Source: JAJPKK01 sp963802745 (GTDB lineage Bacteria > Pseudomonadota > Alphaproteobacteria > Rhizobiales > Xanthobacteraceae). Taken from it: a stretch of DNA of 64,000 nt. The DNA is taken from NCBI GenBank assembly GCA_963802745.1, contig CAWDKL010000062.1, positions 1 through 64,000 of the forward strand, in the 5' to 3' direction. The position numbers and the translations under genes are program-made. The notes beneath the pieces were generated by a model. It searched no databases, had not been told where the DNA came from, and saw only the letters and a list, made by a program, of their open reading frames with translations. Of this stretch, positions 35,233-44,733 are shown piece by piece (positions within the stretch are counted from its first letter, which is position 1; the number at the start of each line of letters is the position of its first letter).

Positions 35233-35622
35233 GTGGCGGGGCGGCTCAGCAACTTCGAAATCTACGGCGACGACCCCGAACAGCTCGCGACGTTTTATCG
35301 CGAGCTGTTCGGCTGGCACATCGAACGCGCCGAGGGCGTCGATTACTGGCGCATCGCCATCGACGCCGAGGCGGCGCCGCTGAAAGCCGGCGGCATCGCG
35401 CGCCGTCCCGCGTTCCCCCACGGCGGGTGGATGAATTTCGTCGAAGTCGAATCGTTGGACGCGACGCTGGCGGCGGCGGATCGACTTGGCGGAAGCGTCC
35501 TCAAACCCAAGACCGCCGTTCCGCGGACGGCGTGGCATGCCGTGATCGCGGATCCGGCCGGCAACGCCTTCGTGATCTGGCAACCGGACCCGACGGCGTT
35601 TCCGCCGCCCGTGCCGGACTGA
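35233..35622 (+). CDS. VOC (glyoxalase/bleomycin-resistance fold) family protein
   Basis: A 129-residue single-domain VOC protein. Typical elements: LSNFEIYGDDPEQLATFYRELFGW at residues 5-28, YWRIAID, GGWMNFVEVESLDATLAAADRLGG in the second half, and the ending VIADPAGNAFVIWQP. Members bind divalent metal or small hydrophobic ligands; no specific reaction can be inferred. The start is GTG 35233, preceded by GAGGG; another GTG six bases upstream is possible. It lies within the island downstream of BKACE. Confidence 0.88.
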   Translation: MAGRLSNFEIYGDDPEQLATFYRELFGWHIERAEGVDYWRIAIDAEAAPLKAGGIARRPAFPHGGWMNFVEVESLDATLAAADRLGGSVLKPKTAVPRTAWHAVIADPAGNAFVIWQPDPTAFPPPVPD

Positions 35623-35705
35623 CGTGGAAAGCAACGACGAGAGTTGATCACCAGCGTTCTGCTGTCGGCGGTATCGCCGCGGCAGCAAAACATTGAGGGG
35701 TTCCA

Positions 35706-36674
35706 ATGGAGGAGCAACCCTACGTTCACGTCCCGGAAACCATCTCTCGGCAAGCGCAGGATTTTCTTCGCACCCTAAAAGATCCGGCGCTTACGCCGCG
35801 GTTTCCGGACCCCGCCGACATGGCGGCATGGAACAGGCTGCAAGCGTGGGCGGAAGCCGACGGCGAGGCCAAATCGGCGCCCCTCATCAAACGCTGCGAA
35901 CCCACCGTCGAAAAGGGCGCGCTGGGCGGCGTTCCGGTGCTGGAGATCCGACCGAAAGGGTGGACGGATAATGGCAAGGTCCTCGTGTACACGCACGGCG
36001 GGGCTCACGTCATGTACAGCGCAACGTCAACGCTCGGCAGGGCGGCCATCGCGGCTCACGAAACCGGCCTTCGGGTCATCTCGGTCGATTATACTTTGGC
36101 GCCGCACGCGAAATATAACCAGATTTCGGATCAGGTGGTCGCGGCGATCGAGGCGCTCCTGCAGCGCGGCCAGCGCCTGAAGGACACGGCCATCTTCGGC
36201 GATTCGTCCGGTGGCGGACTCGCCGCCGCCACCGTCCTGAAGATGCGCGACCGGGGCGTTGGAATGCCGGCCGCGGCCGTTCTGGTGTCGCCGTGGCTCG
36301 ACGTAACCCGGAGCGGGGATACCGAAACCACGCTCGCCGGCGCCGATCCGAACCAGCTTTACGACAAGCACTCCAAATACGCGGCGGCCGCCTTCGCCGA
36401 TCCTGAGGACCAGAAGCACCCCTACGCTTCTCCGGTCTACGGAGAGTTCTCCAAAGGTTTCCCGCCGACCCTGATTCAGGGCGGCCTTAAGGAAACGCTC
36501 CTCAGCGGCTTCGTCCGGCTTTATCAGGCGCTCGACCTGGCCGGTGTTCCGGTGAAGCTCGATCTGTATGAAGGCATGATCCACAACTTCCAGGACAGGA
36601 TTCCCGACTGCCCGGAATCGATCTCGGCGCGTCGGAAGATGCGGGAGTTTCTGGTTCAGCGTCTGGGAATGTAG
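35706..36674 (+). CDS. Alpha/beta hydrolase, hormone-sensitive-lipase type
   Basis: A 322-residue esterase/lipase of the HSL (acetyl-hydrolase) family. The oxyanion-hole motif is HGGA (in VYTHGGAHVM, about residue 98). The nucleophile motif is GDSSGGG at about 163, and the catalytic His is in EGMIHNFQ at about 293. DYTLAPHAKYNQISDQV is the conserved helper segment. The acid is expected in GGLKETLLSGF, where family members usually have Asp; Glu is seen here. No signal peptide. GAGGGGTTCCA precedes ATG 35706. Probably hydrolyses an ester or lactone in the island's pathway (inference). Confidence 0.9.
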   Translation: MEEQPYVHVPETISRQAQDFLRTLKDPALTPRFPDPADMAAWNRLQAWAEADGEAKSAPLIKRCEPTVEKGALGGVPVLEIRPKGWTDNGKVLVYTHGGAHVMYSATSTLGRAAIAAHETGLRVISVDYTLAPHAKYNQISDQVVAAIEALLQRGQRLKDTAIFGDSSGGGLAAATVLKMRDRGVGMPAAAVLVSPWLDVTRSGDTETTLAGADPNQLYDKHSKYAAAAFADPEDQKHPYASPVYGEFSKGFPPTLIQGGLKETLLSGFVRLYQALDLAGVPVKLDLYEGMIHNFQDRIPDCPESISARRKMREFLVQRLGM

Positions 36675-36848
36675 GGCGGACAATGCGCACCGCGCGGGAT
36701 GCAGGTGAGCGCCGCCCCCGCCGGCAACCCGTTTCCGGCCTGGCAGTCCGGCTCCATGGCCTTGCGTCCGCCCGGAGCCAATTGCTGCCAGGCATTGAAC
36801 GAATCGCGAAGGCAAACGTCGCGCGAAAAGCAACGGAAAGGAGATCAC

Positions 36849-38712
36849 ATGGTGAAGTCTGAACTTTGCCGGAACGCATGCGTGCTGCTGACGGCGGTCG
36901 TCCTGGCATGCGGACTGGGCGGCCGAAGCTATGGAGCCGAGGACTGGATAACGGTCAACAAGGACTACTCCGGCCAACGCTACGTCGATCTCGACCAGAT
37001 CACGCCGGACAATGTCGCAGCGCTGAAACAGGTGTGCGAACTCCAATTTAATGAGCCGAGCTGGTTCAGCAGCGGGTTGCTGATGGTCGGGCGAACGCTT
37101 TACGCCAGCACGATGCGGGCAACGTACGCGGTTGACGCAACCTCGTGTGAACCGCGCTGGCGCCACGTCATCGCGCTTGGGACGCCGGCGAACGTTTCCA
37201 GCCGTGGCGTCGGCTATCTCGACGGCGTGATCTTTCGCGGGACGGTTGACGGGCGCGTCATCGCCCTCGACGCCGGCACGGGCCGCGTGCTGTGGGACGT
37301 GAAGCACGCCGATCCGGCGAAAAACGAGTCCTTCGTGTCGGCGCCGATCGCGTGGGACGGCAAGGTCTTCATCGGCATCGCCATCAGCGATCTCGGCATT
37401 CGCGGCCGGATCATGGCGATCGACGCCAAGACCGGAAACGAAGTCTGGCGGTTCTATACGGTGCCGGCCAACGATGAAGCGGGTCCCGCGAAATGGGGCG
37501 GCGGTGGTTTCTGGTTCGACCTTTACGCTGGACCCTCAGCGCGGCGAGATTCTCGCCCCGGTCGCCAATCCCGCCCCTGATTACAACACCGAGGTTCGCC
37601 CCGGCGACAATCTTTACACCAATTCCATCATCGCGCTCGACGCCGCGAGCGGCAAGCTGAACTGGTTCTACCAGGTCACTCCCCACGACGACCACGACTG
37701 GGACTACGGCACCGCTCCGACGCTCTACCGCACGCGCAGCGGAAGGGACATGGTCGCCGCCGCAGGCAAGAACGGCTACGTGCTGGGGCTGGACAGGGCG
37801 ACGCGGGCGGTCGTGTTCAATACGCCGGCCGAGCCGGTCAGCAACAACGGGCCGATTACCTGGGACATGCCTCAGCGCGTCTGCCCCGGTTTGGGGGGCG
37901 GCGCCCAATTCACTGGGGCCGCGTACAGCCCGATGACCGGCGCACTTTACGTCGGCATGGTGGATTGGTGCTCATACTACGCCAAGCCCAGGCCCAAACC
38001 TCCGGCGAATCCGCAAGAGGCGGGACAAAACTCCCAATCGGTGCTGGACTACGATTACGAAGGCGCCGTTGCGGTCGACTTCGGCGTGGATCCGAAAGGC
38101 TGGATCACCGCGGTCGATGGCGAGACCGGGCAGGTGCGTGGAAATATCAAACCGATGCGCAGGTGCTGGCGGGAGTGGTCCCGACCAAGGGCGGCATCGT
38201 CTTTGGCGGGAGACGTTCGCGGCAATCTGTTTGCGTTCGATGCCCGCAACGGCACGGTGCTCAAGCACATCGACGCCGGGGGCGCGCTCAACAGCGGCTT
38301 GATCAGCTATGCGTTGGACAATCGGCAGTACGTCGCCGCCGCCGTCGGCGGCGTCACGCTGAATACCGCAGGGGTGGCGGGACCGCTGAAGATCAGCATC
38401 TTCGGCTTGTCGGAGGCCAACCCGAAAATCGCGAAGCTCGACCGGCTGCCGCCCCAGGCGCAGGGCGCTGCCGCCAACGCGGAGACGTTCGGACGCATTT
38501 GCGCGCCGTGCCACGGCGGCCGCGGTCAGGGCCGCCTGTTTCCGAACATAACGGCCTATACGGATTTGGCCGACCCGGCGCATCTGCAAGAGTTTCTGGC
38601 GACGGTGCCGCCGCCGATGCCGCGCCTCTATCCGGGCCTGCTCGATGCAGACGACGTTCGCAGGATCGCAGCGTACATGGCGGTGATTACGGGCGCGACC
38701 GCGCCCCGATAG
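36849..38712 (+). pseudogene. Exported quinoprotein dehydrogenase with C-terminal cytochrome c, three indels
   Basis: PQQ-dependent alcohol-dehydrogenase-type propeller fused to a cytochrome c domain (quinohaemoprotein), acting in the periplasm. It has a signal peptide at residues 1-30, DWITVNKDYSGQRYVDLDQIT at the start of the propeller, the TPHDDHDWDYGTAPTLY catalytic-Asp region, GKNGYVLGLDR, and a C-terminal CAPCHGGRGQG haem site near 38500. Frame analysis shows an extra T near 37515 (FW-STFTLDPQRGE), a missing base near 38139 (VR-WKYQTDAQVLAG) and an extra G near 38208 (FGG-DVRGNLFAFD). The last two compensate each other. GGAAAGGAGATC precedes ATG 36849. Sequence between the indels is well conserved, so error is plausible. 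Confidence 0.82.
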
Positions 38713-38778
38713 CAAACCAATCGACACGAGCTAACGCCCCGTTCCCCTCGGGTAAATACAACAAGTGAGATTGCACGC

Positions 38779-39522
38779 ATGAGCAGCGTTCCCCAACGCG
38801 CTTCGGAAACCGGCCCCTTCGACGCGGCGATCAATCAGCTGCGAGCGTGGGATCCGGCCTGGGCGGCGGTGGTTGAAAAAACCGCAGGCGACCCGTGGCG
38901 GAGCGGCGTCCTGGCGCCGAAATTCGTCGAACTCGTGAGCCTCGCCGTCAACGTCGCCTGCACCAACCTCAATGCGGACGGCACCCGCCGGCACGTTCGC
39001 CGCGCCCTCGACGCCGGCGCCAGCCGCGAAGAAATCCTGTTCGTCTTCAAATGCGCGACCGCGATGGCGATCCATTCCTGCAGTCTCGGCGCGCCGATCC
39101 TGCTCGAAGAGGCCAAGGCCGCCGGCGTCGCGGCGACACCGGCGCCGCCCACCGCGACGCCCGCCGTCGACAGGATGAAGGCGATCGGGCAATGGAACGC
39201 CGCGTGGGACCCGTTCCTTGCGCTCGACCCCGCCTGGACGGACGCGTTCATGGCCATGGGAGCGGGGATTTACGGGAGCGGCGTCCTGCCGGCAAAGGAA
39301 ATCGAACTTTTGAGCATCGCCTTCGACGCCTCGTTCACGCACATGTACGCGCCGGGCACCCGGCGGCACATCCAAAATGCGCTGAAGGCGGGCGCTTCGA
39401 TCGCGGAGATTTTCGAGGTTCTCAAGATTTGCGTCGCCCAGGGGGTGCAGGCTTGCAATCTTGGCATTCCGATCCTCGAAGAAGAACTGGCGGCTCGGCA
39501 AGGTGCGAATGAGCGCAAATGA
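38779..39522 (+). CDS. Tandem carboxymuconolactone-decarboxylase-like protein
   Basis: A 247-residue protein with two CMD/AhpD-like domains (about residues 20-105 and 145-235). Each carries the helix pattern KFVELVSLAVNVACT...GTRRHVRRALDAGASREEILFVFK and KEIELLSIAFDASFT...GTRRHIQNALKAGASIAEIFEVLK. The CxxC redox pair of AhpD is not present in either domain, so the ring-decarboxylase branch or a non-redox function is more likely. The linker is Ala/Pro-rich. ATG 38779 follows the quinoprotein gene by 66 bp on the same strand. Confidence 0.88.
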   Translation: MSSVPQRASETGPFDAAINQLRAWDPAWAAVVEKTAGDPWRSGVLAPKFVELVSLAVNVACTNLNADGTRRHVRRALDAGASREEILFVFKCATAMAIHSCSLGAPILLEEAKAAGVAATPAPPTATPAVDRMKAIGQWNAAWDPFLALDPAWTDAFMAMGAGIYGSGVLPAKEIELLSIAFDASFTHMYAPGTRRHIQNALKAGASIAEIFEVLKICVAQGVQACNLGIPILEEELAARQGANERK

Positions 39523-39535
39523 CAGGGAGAGCTCA

Positions 39536-40354
39536 ATGACCAGCGAACTGAGCGACCCGGTGGTCGAGACCACGGTCATACTGGCGGGCGAGCACCATGC
39601 GCGTTCCCTGAAAGCGAGGGCGGCGGAAGAGTTCCGCAGATTCCTGATCCTCTTCCTTTATCTTTGGCTGCTTTTCGGCCTCTTCGTGCTTAACCAAGGC
39701 ATCGTCCTGCGCGAGCAGCACGTCAACTTCATCATGCAAGGCTTTGCAGTCATCAACGCCCTGATCTTCGCCAAAGTGATGATGGTGTTCGAAATGTTCG
39801 ACCCCGGCGGATGGCTGCGCAAGCGGCCGCTCATCTATCCCATCCTCTTTGAGACGCTTCTGCTGACGGTCTTGTTTCTTGTCGTGCATATCCTGGAGAA
39901 GACGATCGAGGAACTCATCCACGGGAACCCGGTGATGGAGAGCCTTCCCGGCATCGGCGGCGGCGGTCTCGCCGGCCTGCTCAGCGCATCCGTCATCATG
40001 TTCGTCGCCTTGCTCCCGTTTTTTGGACTCAGGAATGTCGAGCCTCGCGATGGGCCGTGGGCGGCTGCGGACGATGCTGTTCGGACCAGCGGATTCGCCG
40101 AGCAACGTCCCCTGAGGTCGTTGGATTGCGCCGTAGCGATGACGGTTGCCGCCAATTTTGATCCGCGTGTTTCGAAGCGTGCCGGCGCGTTGACGCAGGC
40201 CTTGCCGCGATCAGGCATGTCGTTCGCCGGCTGTCGGGTCATCCATCGATCCGCCCAAATGCTTCCTGCCCGGACCACCGCTCGCGCAGCTGCATGCGTT
40301 CGAGCCGCGGGATCACTTCGTCGAGAAAATACGGCAACTCGTCGGCATAATTGA
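39536..40354 (+). CDS. Uncharacterised four-helix membrane protein, probable 3' frameshift
   Basis: Membrane protein with about four hydrophobic spans: FLILFLYLWLLFGLFVL (residues about 37-55), FAVINALIFAKVMMVF, LIYPILFETLLLTVLFLVV and ASVIMFVALLPFFGL. As written it has 272 residues, but after FFGLRN the composition becomes low-quality and the frame overlaps the opposite-strand monooxygenase by 116 bp. In another frame the same DNA reads LAMGRGRLRTMLFGPADS and ends at TGA 40113-40115. A single indel near 40040 would therefore give a protein of about 192 residues that clears the neighbour. ATG 39536 is preceded by GGGAGAG. Function unknown; it ends the island's rightward gene set. Confidence 0.65.
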   Translation: MTSELSDPVVETTVILAGEHHARSLKARAAEEFRRFLILFLYLWLLFGLFVLNQGIVLREQHVNFIMQGFAVINALIFAKVMMVFEMFDPGGWLRKRPLIYPILFETLLLTVLFLVVHILEKTIEELIHGNPVMESLPGIGGGGLAGLLSASVIMFVALLPFFGLRNVEPRDGPWAAADDAVRTSGFAEQRPLRSLDCAVAMTVAANFDPRVSKRAGALTQALPRSGMSFAGCRVIHRSAQMLPARTTARAAACVRAAGSLRRENTATRRHN

Positions 40355-41402
40355 CGAAGGAGATGCCGACGCCGCGCAGGCCGGCTTTGCTGAGGTCCGC
40401 AAGCTGGCGCGCCACGCGGTCGGGGTCGCCGACGACCGCGATGCCGCCCATGCCATTGGCGTAGTTGGTGCGTTCTTCCAGGAACCTGGCCTCGCCGACG
40501 GTTTGCGGACTGATGTTCCTTTTGGCGAGGATGAGATCGACCGCCGACCAGTCGGCACGCTCGACGATGGCGTACCGGTAATACGCCTCCGCGTCGCGCT
40601 GCGTCGGCCTACAGGTGACGACGCCGACCGCATAGACGTCTATGTCGCGGCCATAGCCCGCTGCTTCCGTCTTGACCGCTTGGACACGTTGAGCGGTCTC
40701 CTCCATCGACGTACGCGACACCTGGGTGAAGAACGCGTCACAATTGCGCAGCGCGAAGGCGCGGCCGGTGGGCGATGCGCCGGCATTCATGATCAGGGGC
40801 CGCGTGCCCCCGTAAGGTTTTGGCTTGGCGCGGATATTGCCGAGTTTGATAAAATTGCCGTTGAAATCGAAATCATCCTGCGGGCTCCAGGCGAGCTTGA
40901 CGGCGTCGATCCATTCTTGCGCGAATTCATAGCGCGTCTCGTGGTCGCGCTGCTTGACGCCGAACATCTCGAACTCGTCCTCGTTCCAACCGACCACGAG
41001 ATTGAGCCCGAAGCGGCCCTCCCCGATATGATCGGCGGTGACGAATTCCTTGGCGGCGATCAACGGATTGAACAGAGGCGCATGCACCGTGCCGAACACG
41101 GTGATGCGCCGGGTCGCGGCGAGCAATCCGCAGGCCCAGGTGATGGTCTCGAAGGTGGCCCCCTGGTAGTCGCTGTCGCCGCCATAGCCCTTCCAGCGCG
41201 CGATCGGCAGCAAGAAGTCGAGCCCACCCTCATCAGCCGTCTTGGCGAGGCGAAGATTATCCGGCCAGCTACCCGACCAGCGTTCGGGTACCAGCGTCAC
41301 CGCACGGCCGGAGGAGCAGTTGGCGCCGAAAAGGCCGATCTTCAGGGCATTCGCATTGTACATCGCCGTGCGGTCATGCATGGAAGCGGTTCGAGAGAGC
41401 AC
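40239..41402 (-). CDS. LLM-class flavin-dependent monooxygenase
   Basis: A 387-residue bacterial-luciferase-like FMNH2-dependent oxidoreductase of the group that includes dimethylsulfone monooxygenase SfnG and pyrimidine oxygenase RutA. Motifs: KIGLFGANCSSG at the start, the GLDFLLPIARWKGYGG active-site strand, FGTVHAPLFNPLIAAKEF, GLNLVVGWNEDEFEMFG at about 145-161 and PLIMNAGASPTGRAFA at about 210. A GTG at 41402 with AAAGG upstream, or ATG 41381 or 41363, may be the start; the conserved part begins around residue 18. No dedicated flavin reductase is nearby. Oriented against the island's rightward genes. Confidence 0.88.
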   Translation of the reverse strand: MLSRTASMHDRTAMYNANALKIGLFGANCSSGRAVTLVPERWSGSWPDNLRLAKTADEGGLDFLLPIARWKGYGGDSDYQGATFETITWACGLLAATRRITVFGTVHAPLFNPLIAAKEFVTADHIGEGRFGLNLVVGWNEDEFEMFGVKQRDHETRYEFAQEWIDAVKLAWSPQDDFDFNGNFIKLGNIRAKPKPYGGTRPLIMNAGASPTGRAFALRNCDAFFTQVSRTSMEETAQRVQAVKTEAAGYGRDIDVYAVGVVTCRPTQRDAEAYYRYAIVERADWSAVDLILAKRNISPQTVGEARFLEERTNYANGMGGIAVVGDPDRVARQLADLSKAGLRGVGISFVNYADELPYFLDEVIPRLERMQLRERWSGQEAFGRIDG

Positions 41403-41543
41403 GCCTGTCTACCTTTCATCTCCCCCCGCGCCGGGGCTGCGCCAAGAGCGGCCGCCGCGAGGGCGCAGCACTTCGGCTGCATCCGGGAACAAGTTCGTGG
41501 TATTCAGGCGGTCTGCAGTCGGCCCGCCCGGGCCACGGCGCAT

Positions 41544-42536
41544 TCAATCGAGCCTGATTCCACTGTCGCGGAAGACCTTGGCCCAGCGCCGCGCTTCGCT
41601 GCGGAAGAAGGTGTCGAATTCCGCCGGTGTCGAGGTCACCGGGTTGATGCCGACTTTTTCGAGGCGATCGACCACCGCCGGATCCGCGTAGATGGCGACC
41701 ACCTCCTGGTGAATTTTGTCGATCACCGGCTTCGGCGTCCCGGCCGGCGCGACAAGTCCGATCCAGCTCGACATATCGTCGAGTCCGGGCAGGCCTGCGG
41801 CCACCGCGAGCGGCGGAAGATCGGGCAATTGCGACAGCGGCCGGCTGTTGAGCTTGGCGAGCGCGCGGAATTGCCCGCTCCTGATCAGCGGCAGGCTCGG
41901 CGCAGCGCCGTCGATGATAAAATCGATGCTGCCGGACAAGAGCCCCTGCACCACCTCGGACGAGCCCTTGTAGGGAATGTACTGCAGATCGATGCCGGCA
42001 AGCCGGCCCAGCAGGTAGCCGGCGAGCCGGGTGATGACAATTCCGGCGCCGTAGGTGAGCCTGCCGAGCTTCCCCCGCGCGATCAGTTCCTTCACGCTGT
42101 GCGGGCCGTCGCTCGCCCGCACGGTCAGGAGCGACGTGTTCTTGGCCGTCATGGTAATGGCGGCAAAGTCGTTGAAGGGATCGTAGCTGAGCGGCGCGGC
42201 GGCGGCCGGATTCATCACCAGGGTCGAGTCCATCGCGGCCAGCAGTGTGTAACCGTCGGGCTCCGCTCGCGCGACCGCTTGCGCCCCAATCGCCGTACTG
42301 GCGCCAGGACGGTTCTCGATCACCACCGGATTCTTCCAGTCTTCGCTCATGTGCTGGGCGATGATGCGAATATTTATGTCGGTCGGCCCACCCGCCGGAA
42401 ACGGCACGATGATCTTGATGGCGCGATTGGGAAACGCTTGCGCACGATCGACCTGGGCGGCGGCCGCAACTACGCCGAATTTCGTTGTCAGCACCGCCGC
42501 CAGAGCGAGCGTGACGCCCACGGACCAAACTCTCAT
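41544..42536 (-). CDS. Bug/TctC-family periplasmic solute receptor
   Basis: A 330-residue tripartite-tricarboxylate-type binding protein. It has a signal peptide at residues 1-28 and the hallmark start FPNRAIKIIVPFPAGGPTDINIRIIAQHMSE. Ligand-loop segments VIENRPGASTAIGAQAVARAEPDGYTLL at about 75-100, QYIPYKGSSEVVQGLLSGSIDFIIDG in the middle, and the ending SEARRWAKVFRDSGIRLD also fit. No TctA/TctB membrane genes are close, as is usual for orphan Bug proteins. GGGAGGAA precedes ATG 42536. It probably captures a carboxylate for the neighbouring catabolic genes (inference). Confidence 0.92.
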   Translation of the reverse strand: MRVWSVGVTLALAAVLTTKFGVVAAAAQVDRAQAFPNRAIKIIVPFPAGGPTDINIRIIAQHMSEDWKNPVVIENRPGASTAIGAQAVARAEPDGYTLLAAMDSTLVMNPAAAAPLSYDPFNDFAAITMTAKNTSLLTVRASDGPHSVKELIARGKLGRLTYGAGIVITRLAGYLLGRLAGIDLQYIPYKGSSEVVQGLLSGSIDFIIDGAAPSLPLIRSGQFRALAKLNSRPLSQLPDLPPLAVAAGLPGLDDMSSWIGLVAPAGTPKPVIDKIHQEVVAIYADPAVVDRLEKVGINPVTSTPAEFDTFFRSEARRWAKVFRDSGIRLD

Positions 42537-42928
42537 GGTTCCTCCCGCATGCATTGACGGCCTTAGGCGTCGCGGCGGCGTTCGCCACGGTGCTCCACCA
42601 TGGCATCTGCAGCAACTCAAGACGTTTCGCATTCAACGGCTCGGCGAAAAAGGTGAGCACTGGCGACGTCTCTGCCCGGCCGGTTGAGGCTCACAACCAT
42701 CGCCATCCGCGCGATCATGGCAGGTCAGGGCCCCGGCAAATCCGATCATCCTACCGCTCCGCCGGCGGATCCATGGTACGACCCTCGACACGCCACCAAG
42801 ACAGGTCGATAGTACACCATCCTGTTTGGTTCCGGCGCCGCCGGGTCAGGATAAACCGGAAAATGTTAGGCAACATCCGGCCAAGGTCAGAGCAACGACC
42901 TGACCGCCTTGCCATCAGGGAGGCACAT
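42537..42928. promoter_or_regulatory. Divergent promoter region, Bug receptor / ABC binding protein
   Basis: 392 bp between two divergent solute-receptor genes; no gene seen. A perfect TCCGCCGGCGGA palindrome lies near 42756-42767 and is a possible operator. CAGGGAGGC precedes the rightward ATG. Confidence 0.45.
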
Positions 42929-44152
42929 ATGGGGAGCATCGGGCCTGTTAGGCTGACGCTTGCGCTGGCGTGGTTTGTCGCTGCCGCAGGCGGGGCCGCC
43001 GCGCAGCGGATATCCGACGATGTGGTGAAGCTCGGCGTCCTCAACGACATGAACAGCCTTTATGCCGACACCGGCGGCAAGGGCTCGGTGATCGCGACGC
43101 AGATGGCGGTGGCGGATTTCGGCGGCAAGGTCGCGGGCAAGCCGATCGAGGTCATCAGCGCCGACCACCAGAACAAGCCGGATGTCGGCGCGGCCATCGC
43201 GCGGCGCTGGTATGATATCGACAAGGTCAACGCCATCCTGGACGCGCCGACCTCTTCCGTTGCCCTGGCGGTGCAGCAGGTCACCCGGGACAAGAATCGC
43301 GTGTTGATCATCTCGGGCGGCGGTACCTCCGACCTTACCGGACCGGCCTGCTCACCCAATGGCATCCATTATACCTACGACACCTATGCGCTCTCCAACG
43401 TGGCCGGCAAAGCCATGGTCACGCGCGGCGAGAACACCTGGTTCTTTATCACCGCGGACTATGCGTTCGGGCAAGCCCTGGAGCGTGATGCCGCCAACGT
43501 CGTGAAGGCCGGCGGCGGCAAGGTGATCGGCTCGGTGCGCGCGCCGCTCAACAACCAGGATTTTTCCTCGTTCCTGCTGCAGGCGCAGGCGTCCAAAGCC
43601 AAGGTGATCGCGCTCGCCAATGCGGGCGGCGACACCCAGAACGCCATCAAGCAGGCGGCGGAGTTCGGCCTGCAGCGCGGTGGCCAAAAGATGCTGGCGC
43701 TGCTGTTCGCCATCACCGACGGCCACAGCCTGGGGCTGAAGACGGCCCAGGGCATGATCCTCACCACCGGCTTCTACTGGGACATGGATGACGCCACCCG
43801 CGCCTTTTCCAAGCGTTTCTTCGAGAAGGCCGGACAGATGCCGACGATGTATCAAGCCGGCATCTATTCGGCCGTGATGCACTATCTCAAGGCGATCGAA
43901 GCGACCGGTACCGACGAAGCGTTGACGGTGATCGCCAACATGAAGGCGACCCCGATCAACGACTTCTTCGCCAAGAACGGCCGCATCCGCGAGGACGGCC
44001 GCATGGTCCACGACATGTACCTGATGCAGGTGAAGTCGCCGGAGGAATCCAAGGGCCCGTGGGATATCTACAAATTGCTGGCGACCGTACGCGGCCAGGA
44101 TGCCTACCGGCCATTGCAGGAGGGCGGCTGCCCGCTGGTGGCGAAGCGATAG
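42929..44152 (+). CDS. Branched-chain-amino-acid-type ABC substrate-binding protein
   Basis: A 407-residue periplasmic binding protein of the LivJ/Peripla_BP_6 family. The signal peptide is residues 1-25 (cleavage near GAAAQR). Family features: DDVVKLGVLNDMNSLYADTGGKGSV, FGGKVAGKPIEVISADHQNKPDVG, the SGGGTSDLTGPAC ligand-loop, TWFFITADYAFGQALERDA and a C-terminal VRGQDAYRPLQEGGCPL. This subgroup often binds aromatic or aliphatic acids rather than amino acids. No LivHMGF genes are adjacent. Start ATG 42929 is supported by GGGAGGC. Confidence 0.92.
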   Translation: MGSIGPVRLTLALAWFVAAAGGAAAQRISDDVVKLGVLNDMNSLYADTGGKGSVIATQMAVADFGGKVAGKPIEVISADHQNKPDVGAAIARRWYDIDKVNAILDAPTSSVALAVQQVTRDKNRVLIISGGGTSDLTGPACSPNGIHYTYDTYALSNVAGKAMVTRGENTWFFITADYAFGQALERDAANVVKAGGGKVIGSVRAPLNNQDFSSFLLQAQASKAKVIALANAGGDTQNAIKQAAEFGLQRGGQKMLALLFAITDGHSLGLKTAQGMILTTGFYWDMDDATRAFSKRFFEKAGQMPTMYQAGIYSAVMHYLKAIEATGTDEALTVIANMKATPINDFFAKNGRIREDGRMVHDMYLMQVKSPEESKGPWDIYKLLATVRGQDAYRPLQEGGCPLVAKR

Positions 44153-44242
44153 GCTGCGCGCTTGATGAGATAATTGGACTGTCCGTAGGATACGGGATTC
44201 CTACGACGCCCAACCTGAATGTAGTCGCCAGACGGGTTCCGG

Positions 44243-44470
44243 TCACGTTGGGAAGCCTGGGACGTCATGGCCGGGCGGCTGTCCCTCAGCTTCCGCATCG
44301 GGGTCGAAGCCGTGCATGCGGGTCGCCCATGGCCAGCCGACGATCGCGCCCTTGACGGGCTGCAGCAGGCCGGTCGCGAGGGCGATGGTCAGCGGCAGCC
44401 ACAATAGCGCATGCAACCAGTAGGGCGGCGCATAGGCGATCTCGGTGAGGAGGGCGAGCGGCAGCGTCAT
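44243..44470 (-). pseudogene. Truncated DUF983 copy
   Basis: Reads LPLALLTEIAYAPPYWLHA, then LLWLPLTIALATGLLQPVKG and AIVGWPWATRMHGFDPDAE. It matches the second half of the intact DUF983 gene at 46542-47024 at both protein and nucleotide level. The N-terminal zinc-ribbon part (two CxxC) and the first membrane helix are absent; upstream residues of the open frame are unrelated. A relic lying in the same orientation as the intact copy about 2.3 kb away. Confidence 0.8.
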
Positions 44471-44733
44471 TCGGCAAACGAAGCACAGCGCGTCATGGAT
44501 AAACTGTACCATCGGCGTGCACGCGGCGGCGCTGTACAGCTTCCTGCCACACATTGCGCGTAGTGGCCGACGGAGTCCCCACTCCGGAAGAGCGTTCCTG
44601 TTCCTTCTCTATGGCGCCGCCCGGCAATGTGCGGTAAAAAGCTGGTCTCCGGTGTTCACAAAAAAAGACCCGGGGGCGACCGTGAATTCTTGGCCGCTCC
44701 GACCCCAACGAACGCCACCATCAGGAAGGGAGC
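44471..44733. other. Upstream region of the NHL gene, no gene seen
   Basis: About 260 bp, holding the promoter of the rightward NHL protein. AGGAAGGGAG lies just before ATG 44734. It includes non-homologous sequence directly adjoining the truncated DUF983 copy. Confidence 0.4.

Noticed and set aside
40503..42557. Rightward open frame of 684 codons spanning the LLM monooxygenase and Bug receptor
   Set aside because: Antisense to two clear genes, crosses their intergenic gap, and has no recognisable domain or ribosome-binding site.
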